A stretch of 64,000 bases of DNA from Monoplex corrugatus (lineage: Eukaryota > Mollusca > Gastropoda > Littorinimorpha > Ranellidae). This document shows positions 45,990-57,601 of this stretch, piece by piece. The position numbers and the translations under genes were made by a program. How positions within the stretch are numbered: position 1 is the first letter of the stretch; each line of letters opens with the position of its first letter. The stretch spans positions 55,195,405-55,259,404 of the forward strand of contig CM060312.1 in assembly GCA_030674185.1 (NCBI GenBank), read 5' to 3'. The notes beneath the pieces were generated by a model. The model did not search any database. It worked only from the letters and a program-made list of their open reading frames with translations, and had not been told where the DNA came from.

Positions 45990-48900
45990 ACTCTTACCTT
46001 TCTAAACTTAGTCATAAGTTATTATTACTATTACTGTTCAGTGCTATTTCATCCAGTATCTGACATTCTTGAACTAGTAATTATATGCTGTGATTATTTA
46101 ACTATTGAAACTTCCTGAACTACTGCTGTAGTGTAACTTATATTATTTGACCTTCCTGAACTATTACTGTATCATAATTAACTCTGTCTGACCCTCCTGA
46201 ATTATTACTATTACTATATTTATCACTACCTGACCTGCCTGAACTGTTGCTATAATTGTTCAACATTATCAAACATTCCTGGACTTTTGCTATAATTGTT
46301 TAACACTCTCTGACCTTTCTGAACTCTTGCTAAAATTGTTTAACACTATCTGACCTCCCTGAACTATTTACTGTTTAACACTGTATACACGTTCTGAACT
46401 ATTGCTGTAATTGTTTAACATTGTATGAACTTTCTGAACTATTGCTGTAATTGTTTAACATTGTATGAACTTTCTGAACTATTGCTGTAATTGTTTAACA
46501 TTGTATGAACTTTCTGAACTATTGCTGTAATTGTTTAACATTGTATGAACTTTCTGAACTATTGCTGTTATTATTTAACATTGTATGAACTTTTTGAACT
46601 ATTGCTGTAATTGTTTGACACTGTAAACTTTCTGAAGTATTGCTGTAATTGTTTAACATTGTATGAACTTTCTGAACTATTGCTGTAATTGTTTAACATT
46701 GTATGAACTTTCTGAACTATTGCTGTAATTGTTTAACATTGTATGAACTTTCTAAACTATTGCTGTAATTGTTTAACATTGTATGAACATTTTGAACTAT
46801 TGCTGTAATTGTTTAACACTGTATGAACTTTCTGAACTATTGCTGTAATTGTTTAACACTGTATAAACTTTCTGAACTATTACTGTAATTGTTTAACACT
46901 GTATGAACTTTCTGAAGTATTGCTGTAATTGTTTAATGTTGTATGAACATTTTGAACTATTGCTGTAATTGTTTGACACTGTAAACTTTCTGAAGTATTG
47001 CTGTAACTGTTTAACACTGTATAAACTTTCTAAACTATTGCTGTAATTGTTTAACATTGTATGAACTTTTTGAACTATTGCTGTAATTGTTTGACACTGT
47101 AAACTTTCTGAAGTATTGCTGTAATTGTTTAACACTGTATAAACTTTCTGAAGTATTGCTGTAATTGTTTAACACTGTATAAACTTTCTGAAGTATTGCT
47201 GTAATTGTTTAACACTGTATAAACTTTCTGAAGTATTGCTGTAATTGTTTAACACTATCTGACCTCCCTAAACTATTCCTATTCCTGTTACTACATTATA
47301 ATTGTTGAACACTGTTCTTCCTGAACTGTTGCTACATTGTAATGAAATAACATTATCAGACCTTCCAAAATCACTTGAATATCACAATTGTTTAGCACTG
47401 TCTGACCTTCCTGAACTGAGTATATTGTTATGATTAGTAATAGTATACTTGCTCTGATCTTCTCGAACAGTTGGTATGTATTGATTATGTAACACTATTT
47501 GATCTTTCTGTTATTACAGTATAGCTGTTTAATATTTAAGTGACCACCCTGAACTGTTATTATAGTATAAGTGTGACTCTCTTGAACTGTTATTGTAATA
47601 TGACTGTTTAACACTGTGTAAACACTCCTGAACTGTTATTATATTACAACTGTTTAACACTGTGTTACATTTCCTGAACTGTTAGCATAGTATAACTGTA
47701 TAACACTAAAGTGACCTCCTGAACTGTTATTATTTCATAATTGTTTAATACTGTGTGACCCTCCTGAACTGTAATAATATAACCTTTATCATTGTGTGGC
47801 CCTCCTGAACTGTTATTTAACTGTTTAACACTGTGTGATCCGCCTGAACTGTTAGTATTGTAATATAACTGTTTTTTTTAACACTAAGTAACCTTCCTGA
47901 ACTATTATTATAGTATAACTGTTTAACACTAAGTGGCCTCCCCGAACTGTTATTATGTTATAACTGTGTAACACTGTGACACTCCTGAACTGTTATTATA
48001 ACTGTTTAGCACTGTGTGATCCGCCTGAACTGGTAGTATAGTATAACTGTTTAACACTAAGTGACCTTCCTGAACTGTTTTATTAAGGTATAACTTTAAC
48101 ATTAAGTGACCCCCTTGAACTCTTATTATAGTATAACTGTTTAAGTGACCCTCCTGAACTGTTATTATAACTGTTTAACACTGTGTGACTCTCCTGAACT
48201 GTTATTATAATATACATGTTTAACATTGTGTGGCCCTCCTGAACTGTTGTTATGTCTGTTTAACACTGTGTGGCCCTCCTGAACTGTTATTATAGTATAA
48301 CTATTTGACATTATGTGACCCTCTTGCACTATTCCTATAATCGTAACTGTTTGTACTGTTTATAGTGTTAACATTATTTGACTTGCTTGATATATTACCA
48401 TTGTGTAATTGTTAAAACTATCTGACCTTTCTGAAGTTTTACTATACTATGATAGTTTAACACTGTCCAACCATCTGAGCAGAGTTTGATTATTACTGTA
48501 ATTATTTTTCTCTCTGTGACCATCCTGACCTATTCTTTTTCACCATCATAAACTATTGCTGTGTTGTGTCTGATCTTCTTTACGCGTAACTCTTACGGAA
48601 GACAGTCATAATTTTAAAAGAAGATAGTATCGTTACTGTTAATATATTATTAATTGTTTATCATTATCTGACCTTCGTGGATATTATAATATTATGTTTA
48701 GCGCTGTCTTATCTTCCTCAGCTGAGTATATTTTCATAATTATTTTACTGTCTCTGACTTTCATGGAAATTCTTTTATTATTGTTTAAGTCTTTGTGACC
48801 TTAGTGAACTGAATATGTTATTATAATAATTCTGCTCGCTCTTATCTTTATGAACTATTACTATAATAAGTAAAGAAGAAAAAAGAAGAAGAAGAAGGAG

Positions 48901-49020
48901 GAGGAGGAGGGACGAGGAGGAGAAGAAAAAGAAGAAAATGAAGAAAACTGCCTGATCTTACCGAACTGAGCGTATCATTGTGATTGTTTTACTACTCTCT
49001 CTGGCTCTCCTGAACTCCAT
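45990..49020. repeat. 40-bp minisatellite with diverged margins
   Basis: Core 46390-47260: about 22 units of TTTCTGAACTATTGCTGTAA plus TTGTTTAACATTGTATGAAC. Left (45990-46390) and right (47260-48860) margins consist of diverged 35-45-bp versions, with the consensus drifting to CCTGAACTGTTATTATAGTA and ACTGTTTAACACTGTGTGAC. A GAA/GAG purine block (48868-48945) and two last units end it. Confidence 0.95.
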
Positions 49021-49196
49021 TTCGTTTCCACCACTTCTTGTTAGTAATCTCGATTTGTAATTTAAGTAAATTGAACACTTTGCAGTGATAGAAATTGTGA
49101 GATTAGGGAATAAAACACTCACGTACGTACGTAATCACTTGCTAAACATTCCTGACGGCAGGTATAGGAGGATGGGGCAGAAGACGTGGACCTACT

Positions 49197-49403
49197 ATGA
49201 AATTTACCATCCTCTTTCTGTCTTTGTTTATTTTGGCCACAATCAAAGCACAAATGGAAGGCACCGAAGTTTGGAGTCTGGAATTTGTTCAAGAGGGATT
49301 CATCGTACTCTGCAATTCTCTGTGCGCTCTACCCAAATCTGCCCGCAGTTATACTTTCAGACTTCTAAACCAGTGCACAATTCAGTCGCTGCAAAGATCT
49401 TGA
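49197..49403 (+). CDS. Small ORF with signal-peptide-like start
   Basis: 68 codons. The N-terminus MKFTILFLSLFILATIKA is a textbook signal peptide (Lys, hydrophobic core, AxA-like cleavage before QM). The rest has three cysteines and ends SLQRS. An overlapping 121-codon frame (49085-49450) is the competitor. TTGAAAGTAAGAGG just after the stop contains a splice donor. No known peptide family recognised. It could be a secreted-peptide exon or chance. Confidence 0.25.
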   Translation: MKFTILFLSLFILATIKAQMEGTEVWSLEFVQEGFIVLCNSLCALPKSARSYTFRLLNQCTIQSLQRS

Positions 49404-49484
49404 AAGTAAGAGGGGATCAGGACTGTGAAACACTGACACCATCAGAATGATTGGAGTCTTAAGATGGGCATTGAACAAACAACG

Positions 49485-49684
49485 TTAACCCTTTGACTCC
49501 CGCATCCTGTTCACCAGCATCCTGCATTGTCAACCGTACTAGTAATGCAAAAACTTAACCCTTTGTTTCCCTCACTCCATCCACCAGTTTCCTGCAGCAG
49601 GAAGCTGGTGGATAGGGTGAGGGAGTCAAAGGATTATGTTTTTTTTTGTAGTGGGTAGATAGGGTGCGGGAGTCAAAGGGTTAA
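49485..49684. mobile_element. Foldback MITE with TTAA ends, copy B
   Basis: The best-preserved copy. TTAACCCTTTGACTCCCGCA at the left and its exact 20-base reverse complement at the right. Inner palindrome from 49555 (TTAACCCTTTGTTTCCCTCA...) to about 49637 (TGAGGGAGTCAAAGGATTAT), centred on TTTCCTGCAGCAGGAA. Between the outer and inner arms is CAGCATCCTGCATTGTCAAC, shared with copies A and C. Confidence 0.85.
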
Positions 49685-50889
49685 TATTAGGGATGAGATT
49701 GAACTGGAGACATGAATTCTGGAGTCCGCGTTTCTTATCTAATGAGCCACCAGCCTGCGAAAATCCAACACACAGATTGAGACATGCTTTGATTTTTTTT
49801 TCATGCGCATATATTACATGTTTTCATTTAAATATCGTGTCAACATAGAACATACAGGTAGGTACAGCTCCACAGTTTTGTTACACTCTGAGTCTTGATA
49901 AAAGCACAGACATGTGTAAAACACACCAGTAAAACATTAACGAAAATATAAACTGCCCATGATGGAGAGCAGACACTACCCAATCGAAAATGTTGTGTAC
50001 ACATTGCTATTTTGTTATGAAAAAAAATACCAAGGAAAAAGGTCATGTAAAGCACATAAAAGATGACGGGAAAAAGATAAAAAGATATCCTAAAACAGGA
50101 TGCTCCACGCCCTGCATGCAACAGATGTCTTTATGAAGAAAAAAACAACAAAATCCAATATGTCCTAAGGTTGAACTTTACGACTCCACTGCGTTATCAG
50201 CATGGTATCTTATCCGTCTGAAAAACACAGCGAACATTTATTGCTGTTTTCGTGAAAATATTGTGCTGTTATGAATAACTTGTACTACTTACAAGTGTAA
50301 TTATTGCACATATGAAGAGAATCGCAGTCATGAATGCAGAAGGTCTAAGCGAGAGTACATCACAAACTCAGAGCTTATTGTTGTTCAGTATTATTGTTTC
50401 ATTATTGTATCTATAGATCAGTGGGCATTCTTTTTTTTTTTTTTTAATATTGAACTACAATTAGATTAGTATACATGTATTCTCCTGCATGTAATCGTCG
50501 TCATTGTTCTCTTCGTTGATCATCAAACAGTCATCATAAAACAGTTTTGAATGACAAATATGACATTGTCTATTCCACAGAAATTGGAGTTTAGAAGTGG
50601 GAGGTGGGAGATAGAGTAAGAAAGGGGGTAGTGACGATTGTTAAAATTATTTTGTTTAAATTCACTGTGGGTATTAGTTGTTCGTGCTGTTGTATTCTTA
50701 GGGAAGAGAACTAAAGAAGAGAGAATAATCGTAATGATGATGATGATGGTAGTGATGGTGGTGACTATGGTGATATTAGTCCTAATCAGGTTCAATCAGT
50801 CAGTCAGCGTTGTTGTATGCTGCTGGTATCATTTCTAGATTCGTGTTCGCGCTTGCGCGCGCAACACGCCCCAGGGCACTCACGCACGC
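49685..50889. other. Non-coding, AT-rich
   Basis: A reversed tRNA-like piece (CTGGAGTCCGCGTTTCTTAT then CTAATGAGCCACC) at about 49710-49758 may be another SINE head. GAT/GTG trinucleotides at 50738-50770. No supported gene; the 93-codon minus frame at 49840-50121 has no recognised motif. Confidence 0.5.
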
Positions 50890-50935
50890 ATGAACACACA
50901 CACACACACACACACCCACACACACACACACACAC

Positions 50936-50982
<47 letters not shown>

Positions 50983-51062
50983 CACACACACACACACACA
51001 CACACACTGACACAACACACACACACAAACACACACACAACACTACCAACACAAACACACAC

Positions 51063-51134
<72 letters not shown>

Positions 51135-51262
51135 ATTCTGTCTTTTACACACACATATATACACACACACTATCTCAGACACGCATGCACGCACACACAT
51201 ACACACACGCGCACGTGGGGACGCACCAGACACACGCACACACTCACACGTTTATCACAAGC
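50890..51262. repeat. CA microsatellite, compound
   Basis: Long CA tract with CAACA, CTACA, CCACA interruptions and CG-rich end. Confidence 0.97.
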
Positions 51263-51542
51263 GAGCTAATCTGTGTCAAATAATACAAATCACTTAATTT
51301 TGCATACTGGCTTTTTTTTTATTTTATTAATATATATTCTTTTTGTTATGTTCAAGAATATTGTCAAGTAACCAATTTTGATCGAGTCTTTTTTTGTCTG
51401 TCCAAACATTATTTAACCAGACATCACTACTTAGTTGAAATCCCACCATTTGAATTGTAACTAGTTCAACCCTTTGCTATTCCCCATTTTCCGATGAAGT
51501 GTTATGCGTGACTTGACTTTATCCCACTCATTTCCCTTCCAG

Positions 51543-51712
51543 CTAAATGTCGCGTTCGCTTTCGCACAAACCTGTCGAGTGAAGGCAAAAGTGCCAACGT
51601 GCAGAGATTCTACAAACGGAAAAGTACCTTTACGCAAACTATTCAAAAGAGTTACAAGAATGGTTACCGTAGTAAACATTGTAGTAGTGGTAGTATCTAC
51701 TTTGTAGACTAG
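51543..51712 (+). CDS. Candidate terminal exon
   Basis: Preceded by a good 3' splice site: GACTTGAC branch-like, then ATCCCACTCATTTCCCTTCC and AG (51541-51542). After two bases one frame stays open for 55 codons to TAG at 51710-51712, reading KCRVRFRTNLSSEGKSANVQ and on to SSGSIYFVD. ATTAAA at about 51716 could be a weak polyadenylation signal. Another frame (51504-51707) is also open. No family recognised and no upstream exon found. Confidence 0.22.
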
Positions 51713-51966
51713 ATGATTAAAGAGACTCAGTCCTTGTAGGATCTATTCAAAATGGGATGGAGGATTGTAAACTCCTGCAGACAGTCGGACAAAAGTCTTG
51801 ACACGATTCCGCATGATTGGCTGTTTTTCACTCGATTATCACTTCAACCGTGATTGTTCCTTCAGCTGTCACGCTCGTTTGACAGTCGAACTTGGGGTAA
51901 ATGACCCTCAGAGAGACTAATGGGATGTGGTGTGTGTATTAGAGCGTGTAAAGAGAGAGCGGGAGG

Positions 51967-51969
<3 letters not shown>

Positions 51970-52036
<67 letters not shown>
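51970..52036. repeat. (GA)n microsatellite
   Basis: About 31 GA units. Confidence 0.98.
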
Positions 52037-52039
<3 letters not shown>

Positions 52040-52420
52040 TTTTTCAGATTTAATCCATTTAAACGCATGCTTTTGCCTACCGACATCCACAGACACATTC
52101 ACACGCATACACATGTATACACATGTACACACGCACGCGCACATACACACAATAAATAGAACTAAATATGACACGTTTTTACAATGTTACTGAATACCTT
52201 ACGGTGAAAGTCTCTATATTAGTCCCTCCTCCAAGTTAGCATAAAATTCCGTGAACTGCCTCCATCCCAAAGCCTCGACTTTGGAGACTTACACCCCTAA
52301 ATTGTGCATGTTACAAGACTGGGTCCGTTACACACGCTTGCATTCCTGTAATTGGCTTTGCGTGGTGTCATCATTTGCAGCCGCCATTGTGCAATCTAAC
52401 CCTAGTCCTAACTCAAAACC

Positions 52421-52535
52421 GTAGGCTGGTTGGTTCTTTTGATAGAGCCGTGGACACAAGATCTGATATTTTCAGTCCAGTCCCAGCACGCAACATTAGA
52501 AACTGACCAGTTCTCTGCCCATCCTGTCTCCGTCA
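52421..52535 (+). repeat. SINE-like repeat (family S), copy 2
   Basis: AGGCTGGTTGGTTCTTTTGA, AGCCGTGGAC, AGATCTGATATTTTCAGTCC and CTGCCCATCCTGTCTCCGTC follow the order seen at 23690-23815. Confidence 0.55.
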
Positions 52536-52539
52536 TTCT

Positions 52540-52661
52540 GGAACACACATACACACACAGACACACACAGACACAAACGCGCACATACACAAACACACAT
52601 GCACGCTCAGAGACACACTCTCACACTCAAACACACCCACACATACACTCACACACACACA

Positions 52662-52722
<61 letters not shown>

Positions 52723-52735
52723 CAAACCCCCCCCC
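52540..52735. repeat. CA microsatellite and C-run
   Basis: CA/CAGA compound run ending in about 28 CA units, then CCCCCCCCCC. Confidence 0.96.
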
Positions 52736-52739
52736 CCCA

Positions 52740-53690
52740 CCACACACACACTTTTTATATGTGAATGGGTTGCCGATTATACCAAGGTGAGGATCAGGGG
52801 TTGGGCTAACACAAAATCAGGGTTAAAGTTTTGTTGCCAAAAGGATGGAGTAAGCTTACAGTCTAGAATCAAGATGGCGTTCGACGACCAATCAGAGGCA
52901 TGGGTATGGGGGCTCCGGTCAGTTAGCTGCATGTCTAAAATGTTCAACATGCCAAGGGAGCGCTCAACTGCAGACTAACTAATCTTGTTCAGTAGAAATC
53001 TCATAACACAGCGATTAGCGAGCCCTTGAATAACAGAGACTCAGTCACCGACCAGTGGTCAGACTTTGAATGGACACAAAGACATTGGTCGCCATGTACC
53101 CAACAACCTCGGAGTCTCGCCAAGTGCTGTGTATAGTGTGGGCTTAAGGGAAAACCGGTCAGCCTGGTGGACTCAAATAAAAATTACGACACCTGGAGTA
53201 TTAGCTTAAAGCTTTCGTTGATATTTCAAGACTTTGCTTCAGAAATATTCTGGCGTCTGATAGACGCGTTCCGGGATAAAGTTTGAAAGCAGTTTTGTAT
53301 CTTCGTTGTTTGTGACGTCGATGGGCCTTCTGTTGTTATGGTCTCTTCGTTGTTTGTGAGTGACGATAGGCGTTTTGTTGTTATGGAAATCATTATTCTC
53401 GTTGTAGCGTTTGGCTGATATTTGCAACATCGAATCGTCGTGTGAAATTAAAGAATTCAAACTTGGGGAAGAGGGCCGGGTAGGGCAGAGAGGGTCAAAG
53501 TGAAATCGAAATGTTTGAATCGTTAGTCATCTTGGGCATTTGCCCATGACAGTTGGAGTGAACGAACAACAAATAAGAGGGGAGAGAAAGAGAGAGGAGA
53601 GAAGAGAATGATAATGACAACAACAACAATAACAGCAACAACAGTAGCAACAATTAAAAATAATAATAGGTCCATACATATGTAGAGCAA
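52740..53690. other. Single-copy-looking DNA, no firm gene
   Basis: AAGATGGCGTTCGACGACCA near 52871 has a start-codon context and a CCAATCAG motif directly after, but the frame closes after 34 codons. The minus-strand frame 53239-53460 (73 codons) contains an imperfect tandem duplication (CATAACAACAAAACGCCTAT and CATAACAACAGAAGGCCCAT, each followed by CACAAACAACGAAGA). No family recognised. Confidence 0.45.
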
Positions 53691-53699
53691 GCAGTCTCA

Positions 53700-53915
53700 A
53701 TCAAAATCGAACAGATGGACGGACAGACAGACAGATATATAGACGGACGGACGGACAAACAGACAGACATATAGACAGACGAACGGACGGACGGACAGAC
53801 AGATAGCCAGACAGACAAACAGACAGAAAGATCGATACATACATACATAATACATACATACATACATACATACATAGATGGACAGACAGATAGAGGGAGG
53901 GAGGGAGAGAGAGAG
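53700..53915. repeat. GACA/GACG and CATA tetranucleotides
   Basis: GACAGACG run with TATAGACGGAC interruptions, then ATAC repeats (53838-53875), then GAGG. Confidence 0.95.
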
Positions 53916-54098
53916 TGGGGGGGAGAGAAATTGATTAAGTGTTAAGCCTCTAAGCCCATTCATATAGGCCGCATTGAGGGGTGGGTATGGGTGTGGGGGC
54001 GGGTAACATGAAACAATCGATGAAAAATAATAAGTCACTCAGCAGTAGTTCATTACGACATGGAATCCAAATCGTGATACCAAACAATTAAATGCTAT

Positions 54099-54173
54099 AA
54101 AAAGGAGGGTCGAACCCACGACCTTTGCATTGTGCGCTTGGTGCTTTAACCAGCTGAGCTAACGGGGCCTAAA
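54099..54173 (-). repeat. tRNA-like relic (tRNA-Ile-like or SINE head)
   Basis: On the minus strand: GGCCCCGTTAGCTCAGCTGG, TTAAAGCACC and GTCGTGGGTTCGACCCTCC, with good A and B boxes. The acceptor 3' strand is missing (T-run instead of CGGGGCC), the anticodon stem does not pair and position 33 is not T. A functional tRNA is therefore unlikely. Confidence 0.6.
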
Positions 54174-54197
54174 AGAAAGAGAGAGAGAGAGAAGGGA

Positions 54198-54202
54198 GAT
54201 AA

Positions 54203-54287
<85 letters not shown>
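54198..54287. repeat. (GATA)n(GA)n microsatellite
   Basis: About 10 GATA units followed by about 24 GA units. Confidence 0.98.
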
Positions 54288-54290
<3 letters not shown>

Positions 54291-54574
54291 AACGAAATCA
54301 TATTTTACAAATGTGCAGGTATTAGTGCATGGACCAGCTGATATGTCTGCCGTTGCTTATCTACGTGCAATCAGGCAGTAGGAAATAGGATAAAACAAAA
54401 ACGAAGGTAATGCTAAATTCAAATAAATATGCACAAAAGTAACTGTAAGTGTAAGTAAAACACTTTACTTGAAATACGTCCTATTCTGCATGGGGGAGAG
54501 AGGAGTGCTTTTATATCTGTAGCCGTCTTTCTGGTATTGACAAAAATTACAATAAATCGATGACAACAAGAACG

Positions 54575-54622
54575 AACGAACAAACAAACAAACAAACAAA
54601 CAAACAAACAAACAAACAAACT
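54575..54622. repeat. (CAAA)n microsatellite
   Basis: About 11 CAAA units. Confidence 0.97.
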
Positions 54623-55176
54623 ATACAAGAAGAGCAGTCGTTACGTTGATTCTTTTTTATAAAACGAAACGTTGTTTCCTGACTTCCCCAAAACTTAAAA
54701 AAATCAAATCTGAGCAGTACGTGAACAAATGGAAACGTGTTAAAGAAAAAAACGTAATTGCTCTGTTATGCGTTGAAACGATCTGACAGCACGCCCTTAG
54801 GCTGTATAATTTTATGATGGGTATTAAACAGCCACCGATAAACATCCGATAAATATTCGTCAGGACACTAAAATGTTAAATGCTAAAAATACATGATTTC
54901 AGAGAGTATGATTCAGAAGATCATACTGAGACTCTCCTTTTTTGGTTTGAAACATTTCATTTAAAAAGAGCTTATTGTCGAACCTGAATATCTCTGCGTG
55001 TCCAAAAACGTGTCTCAAGTTTGATGAAAAATAAAATCAAACAGCTGATGAAATATTTATTGAATTACTAAAATGTTATTATTTTCAAAGATCAGTCTTT
55101 CAAAATTGCCGAGAAGAAATCCTGTATAAAACAGTTTGCCGATCTATATATACGAAAATCTATTAACAAAAATGCC
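54623..55176. other. AT-rich non-coding
   Basis: No recognised feature. Confidence 0.5.
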
Positions 55177-55494
55177 ATGAAGTTCTTGCCTAAACGTTTT
55201 CGTCCTGAGATAGAGAAACGTATAGACAGACAAGCACAATCAGTGAATCACGTAAATGTATTAACTTGCACACACAGAAATACAAACGTGCGCAAGCTAA
55301 CGCACATTCGCAGAAGCTTCAAATCGATTGGAATCATTTTTAAAAGGAAGATTTTAGTTTACGATGAACGTATAATTATTAGAGTGCACTGCAGGTTGTG
55401 GGGCACGGGCATTTTCGTGGGATGTGGGAATGAGCAAAGGCATATTTTAAAACAAGTGGAAAACCACTTCTCCGATGATGGCGATTCAAACTAG
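55177..55494 (+). CDS. Unrecognised 105-codon ORF
   Basis: Basic N-terminal half (MKFLPKRFRPEIEKRIDRQA) and a C-terminal part with CRLWGTGIFVGCGNEQRHIL, ending in an acidic SDDGDSN. Ordinary composition, no low complexity. No domain or splice signals recognised. It could be chance in AT-rich DNA. Confidence 0.18.
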   Translation: MKFLPKRFRPEIEKRIDRQAQSVNHVNVLTCTHRNTNVRKLTHIRRSFKSIGIIFKRKILVYDERIIIRVHCRLWGTGIFVGCGNEQRHILKQVENHFSDDGDSN

Positions 55495-55589
55495 TACAAG
55501 TAATAAAAGACATCTTTTGTGAAACATGTGATCTTCACCATATAAATCGGGGACGGGGATAGAGTGGGGATGGCTTTAAGAGCCGGAGT

Positions 55590-55590
<1 letters not shown>

Positions 55591-55659
<69 letters not shown>
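55591..55659. repeat. (CA)n microsatellite
   Basis: About 34 CA units. Confidence 0.98.
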
Positions 55660-55930
55660 GCCTTTGATTGAAAAAAATCAATCATCAGAGAGCTATTTTT
55701 AATTTGATACACCGACGCTTAGGTATTCGAGTTATGATAATCTGATGTACTTAAGTGCAGCAGCGAGACTGTTCTTGTTCGACTAGTAATTGATTCAGTC
55801 GTCGAGCAGCATGGTAGAAATCAGACTATAGGCTACATGTTTCTATTTTGCCTGTACTTGCATGTGTATACTAATGCATGTACACTTTGGAAAAGTTACA
55901 TTTAAAAATGAATGAATGAACAGAATACAG

Positions 55931-56010
55931 GTCAGGCTGTATCTGTCCGTCTGGTAAAAGCTGTAACGGGGTCGGGCTGTATCTGTCCGTCCGGTAAAAG
56001 CTGTAACGTA
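55931..56010. repeat. 40-bp tandem duplication
   Basis: Two copies of GTCAGGCTGTATCTGTCCGT plus CTGGTAAAAGCTGTAACGGG, differing at four or so positions. Confidence 0.93.
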
Positions 56011-56984
56011 TAGAACTTCTTGTAAGTATAGACAGAATGTTGTCATTGAAGTTTATCTTTGGCTGTAGAATTTTGGATGTTTTACTTCCGTGTTGTGTTA
56101 TTTTACCTGAAAGCCTTTTCAGATTTAACATAGGTTTAATGTTAGAATAAACGGCCATTAAAAGCAAAGTTTAGTTTCAGTGGTCCTTCCATTTTAGGCA
56201 GTTCTCTTAATATTTTTTGTGAGTTTTCTTGTCAGCGAGTATATTTGGCTGTTTTTTTAGATTATAGACTTCAGTAAGAACGCAGCTCGGATAACTTGCA
56301 CAAATATTATTTCAAATGATTAGATTAGACCTGTCCTGGGCTCTTTTCTGGTTCAACCATTTGTTTCCAGCTTTACACTTTATTGTTTGAGATCGGAGAA
56401 ACCAACGCGCTTTTGAAGACCTAGATGAGAGGTCGAAAGTTCAGTAGCAGAAAATGACAAACTGCACTTTCCCGGACAAAATTCAGGAGCACTTGATAAT
56501 TTATAACGGATACTAGCTAGACACATGCTTTCCAAAGACAGACGCGGGACTGGGAAGAGAGGATGTTTATGGCAGTGGCAATAGAACTCGAGCATTTTTC
56601 AATACCTGGTCGTATTGGTGGAGCATGGGTGTGACATCACGCAGACAGATGGGGCAGTTTTTACACAGCCACAGCGTCGTGGGAAGGGTTGTAAACATGT
56701 ATGGCCGTGTCATATGTCTCGGCTGAAAGCTAGGACAGGCAGACCTTGACACCAGAGGTGGCTGACTAATGCGAGACACATGTTGTGCAACATGTGATCG
56801 TCATGACCCCACACTTCCACACTGGGGATGCGAGCTTGTGTGGACAAATATTGAACGACAACACAGGCACACAACAAAACCAGCAATAGTTTTAAGGTTG
56901 ATTTAAAAGCAAATTATGTTACATTTGATTTCATTTTCGAGTTATTTAACTCCAGGACAGATTATGTTCAGCTGTGATTGTTTG
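56011..56984. other. Non-coding, no firm gene
   Basis: A 70-codon minus-strand frame at 56567-56779 carries CKNCPICLRD, which looks like part of a zinc-binding motif but lacks the rest. CATCACGCAG and CATATGTC elements are not diagnostic. Confidence 0.45.
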
Positions 56985-56990
56985 ATTGAT

Positions 56991-57033
<43 letters not shown>

Positions 57034-57109
57034 GCGTGTGTGTTGTATTGTGATGTGTGATTGTGAGTGTGTGTTGTATTGTGATGTGTGTGTGCTTGTG
57101 TGTGTGTGT

Positions 57110-57184
<75 letters not shown>

Positions 57185-57185
57185 A
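56985..57185. repeat. (GATT)n, GT-rich repeat and (GA)n
   Basis: About 10 GATT units, a 33-bp duplication (GTGTGTTGTATTGTGATGTG twice), then about 36 GA units (57112-57183). Confidence 0.95.
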
Positions 57186-57328
57186 GGCATATATGTATGC
57201 CAAGACCGACACACATTTTAGGAATATTCATTTTTAGAAACAACAATTAATGGTTTTCAGTTCAGTTCAAATTTTTTTTTTTTATCCCAAACTGCCAAAG
57301 AGTTATCAGTTTAGTCCAGTACGGTAAC

Positions 57329-57601
57329 TTACAATACCGCATGTGAATATATTTCCTTTTCCTGAAGGAAAAACAGTAAGGAACAAAAATAATCATTGAC
57401 TACCATTGGGAAAACCGAATGTGGCAATCTCTTGAGGCCAAACTGATGCCAAGATGATACGTGATACGAAAAATAGATTACAACTTCGTCCATTAATCGG
57501 AATTCTGTTAGATGGAGCACTACAATGTACTCATCATCGGTCTCATCCTCATGCATTATCATGTGAAAATTATTCCAAACATTGTGTCCACTCGCGCCCA
57601 C
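57329..57601 (-). CDS. Unrecognised 90-codon ORF
   Basis: Starts MGASGHNVWNNFHMIMHEDE, then acidic and hydrophobic segments. Ordinary composition. No family recognised; an overlapping plus-strand frame (57454-57720) exists. Low confidence. Confidence 0.15.
   Translation of the reverse strand: MGASGHNVWNNFHMIMHEDETDDEYIVVLHLTEFRLMDEVVIYFSYHVSSWHQFGLKRLPHSVFPMVVNDYFCSLLFFLQEKEIYSHAVL

Noticed and set aside
52871..52975. Gene start at AAGATGGCGTTCGACG
   Set aside because: The frame closes after 34 codons with no splice donor of good quality.
54099..54173. Functional tRNA gene
   Set aside because: The A and B boxes are good, but the 3' acceptor strand is absent, the anticodon stem does not pair and T33 is missing.
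56567..56779. RING-type zinc finger on the minus strand (CKNCPICLRD)
   Set aside because: Only one Cys cluster is present; the remaining ligands of a RING or PHD finger are missing.
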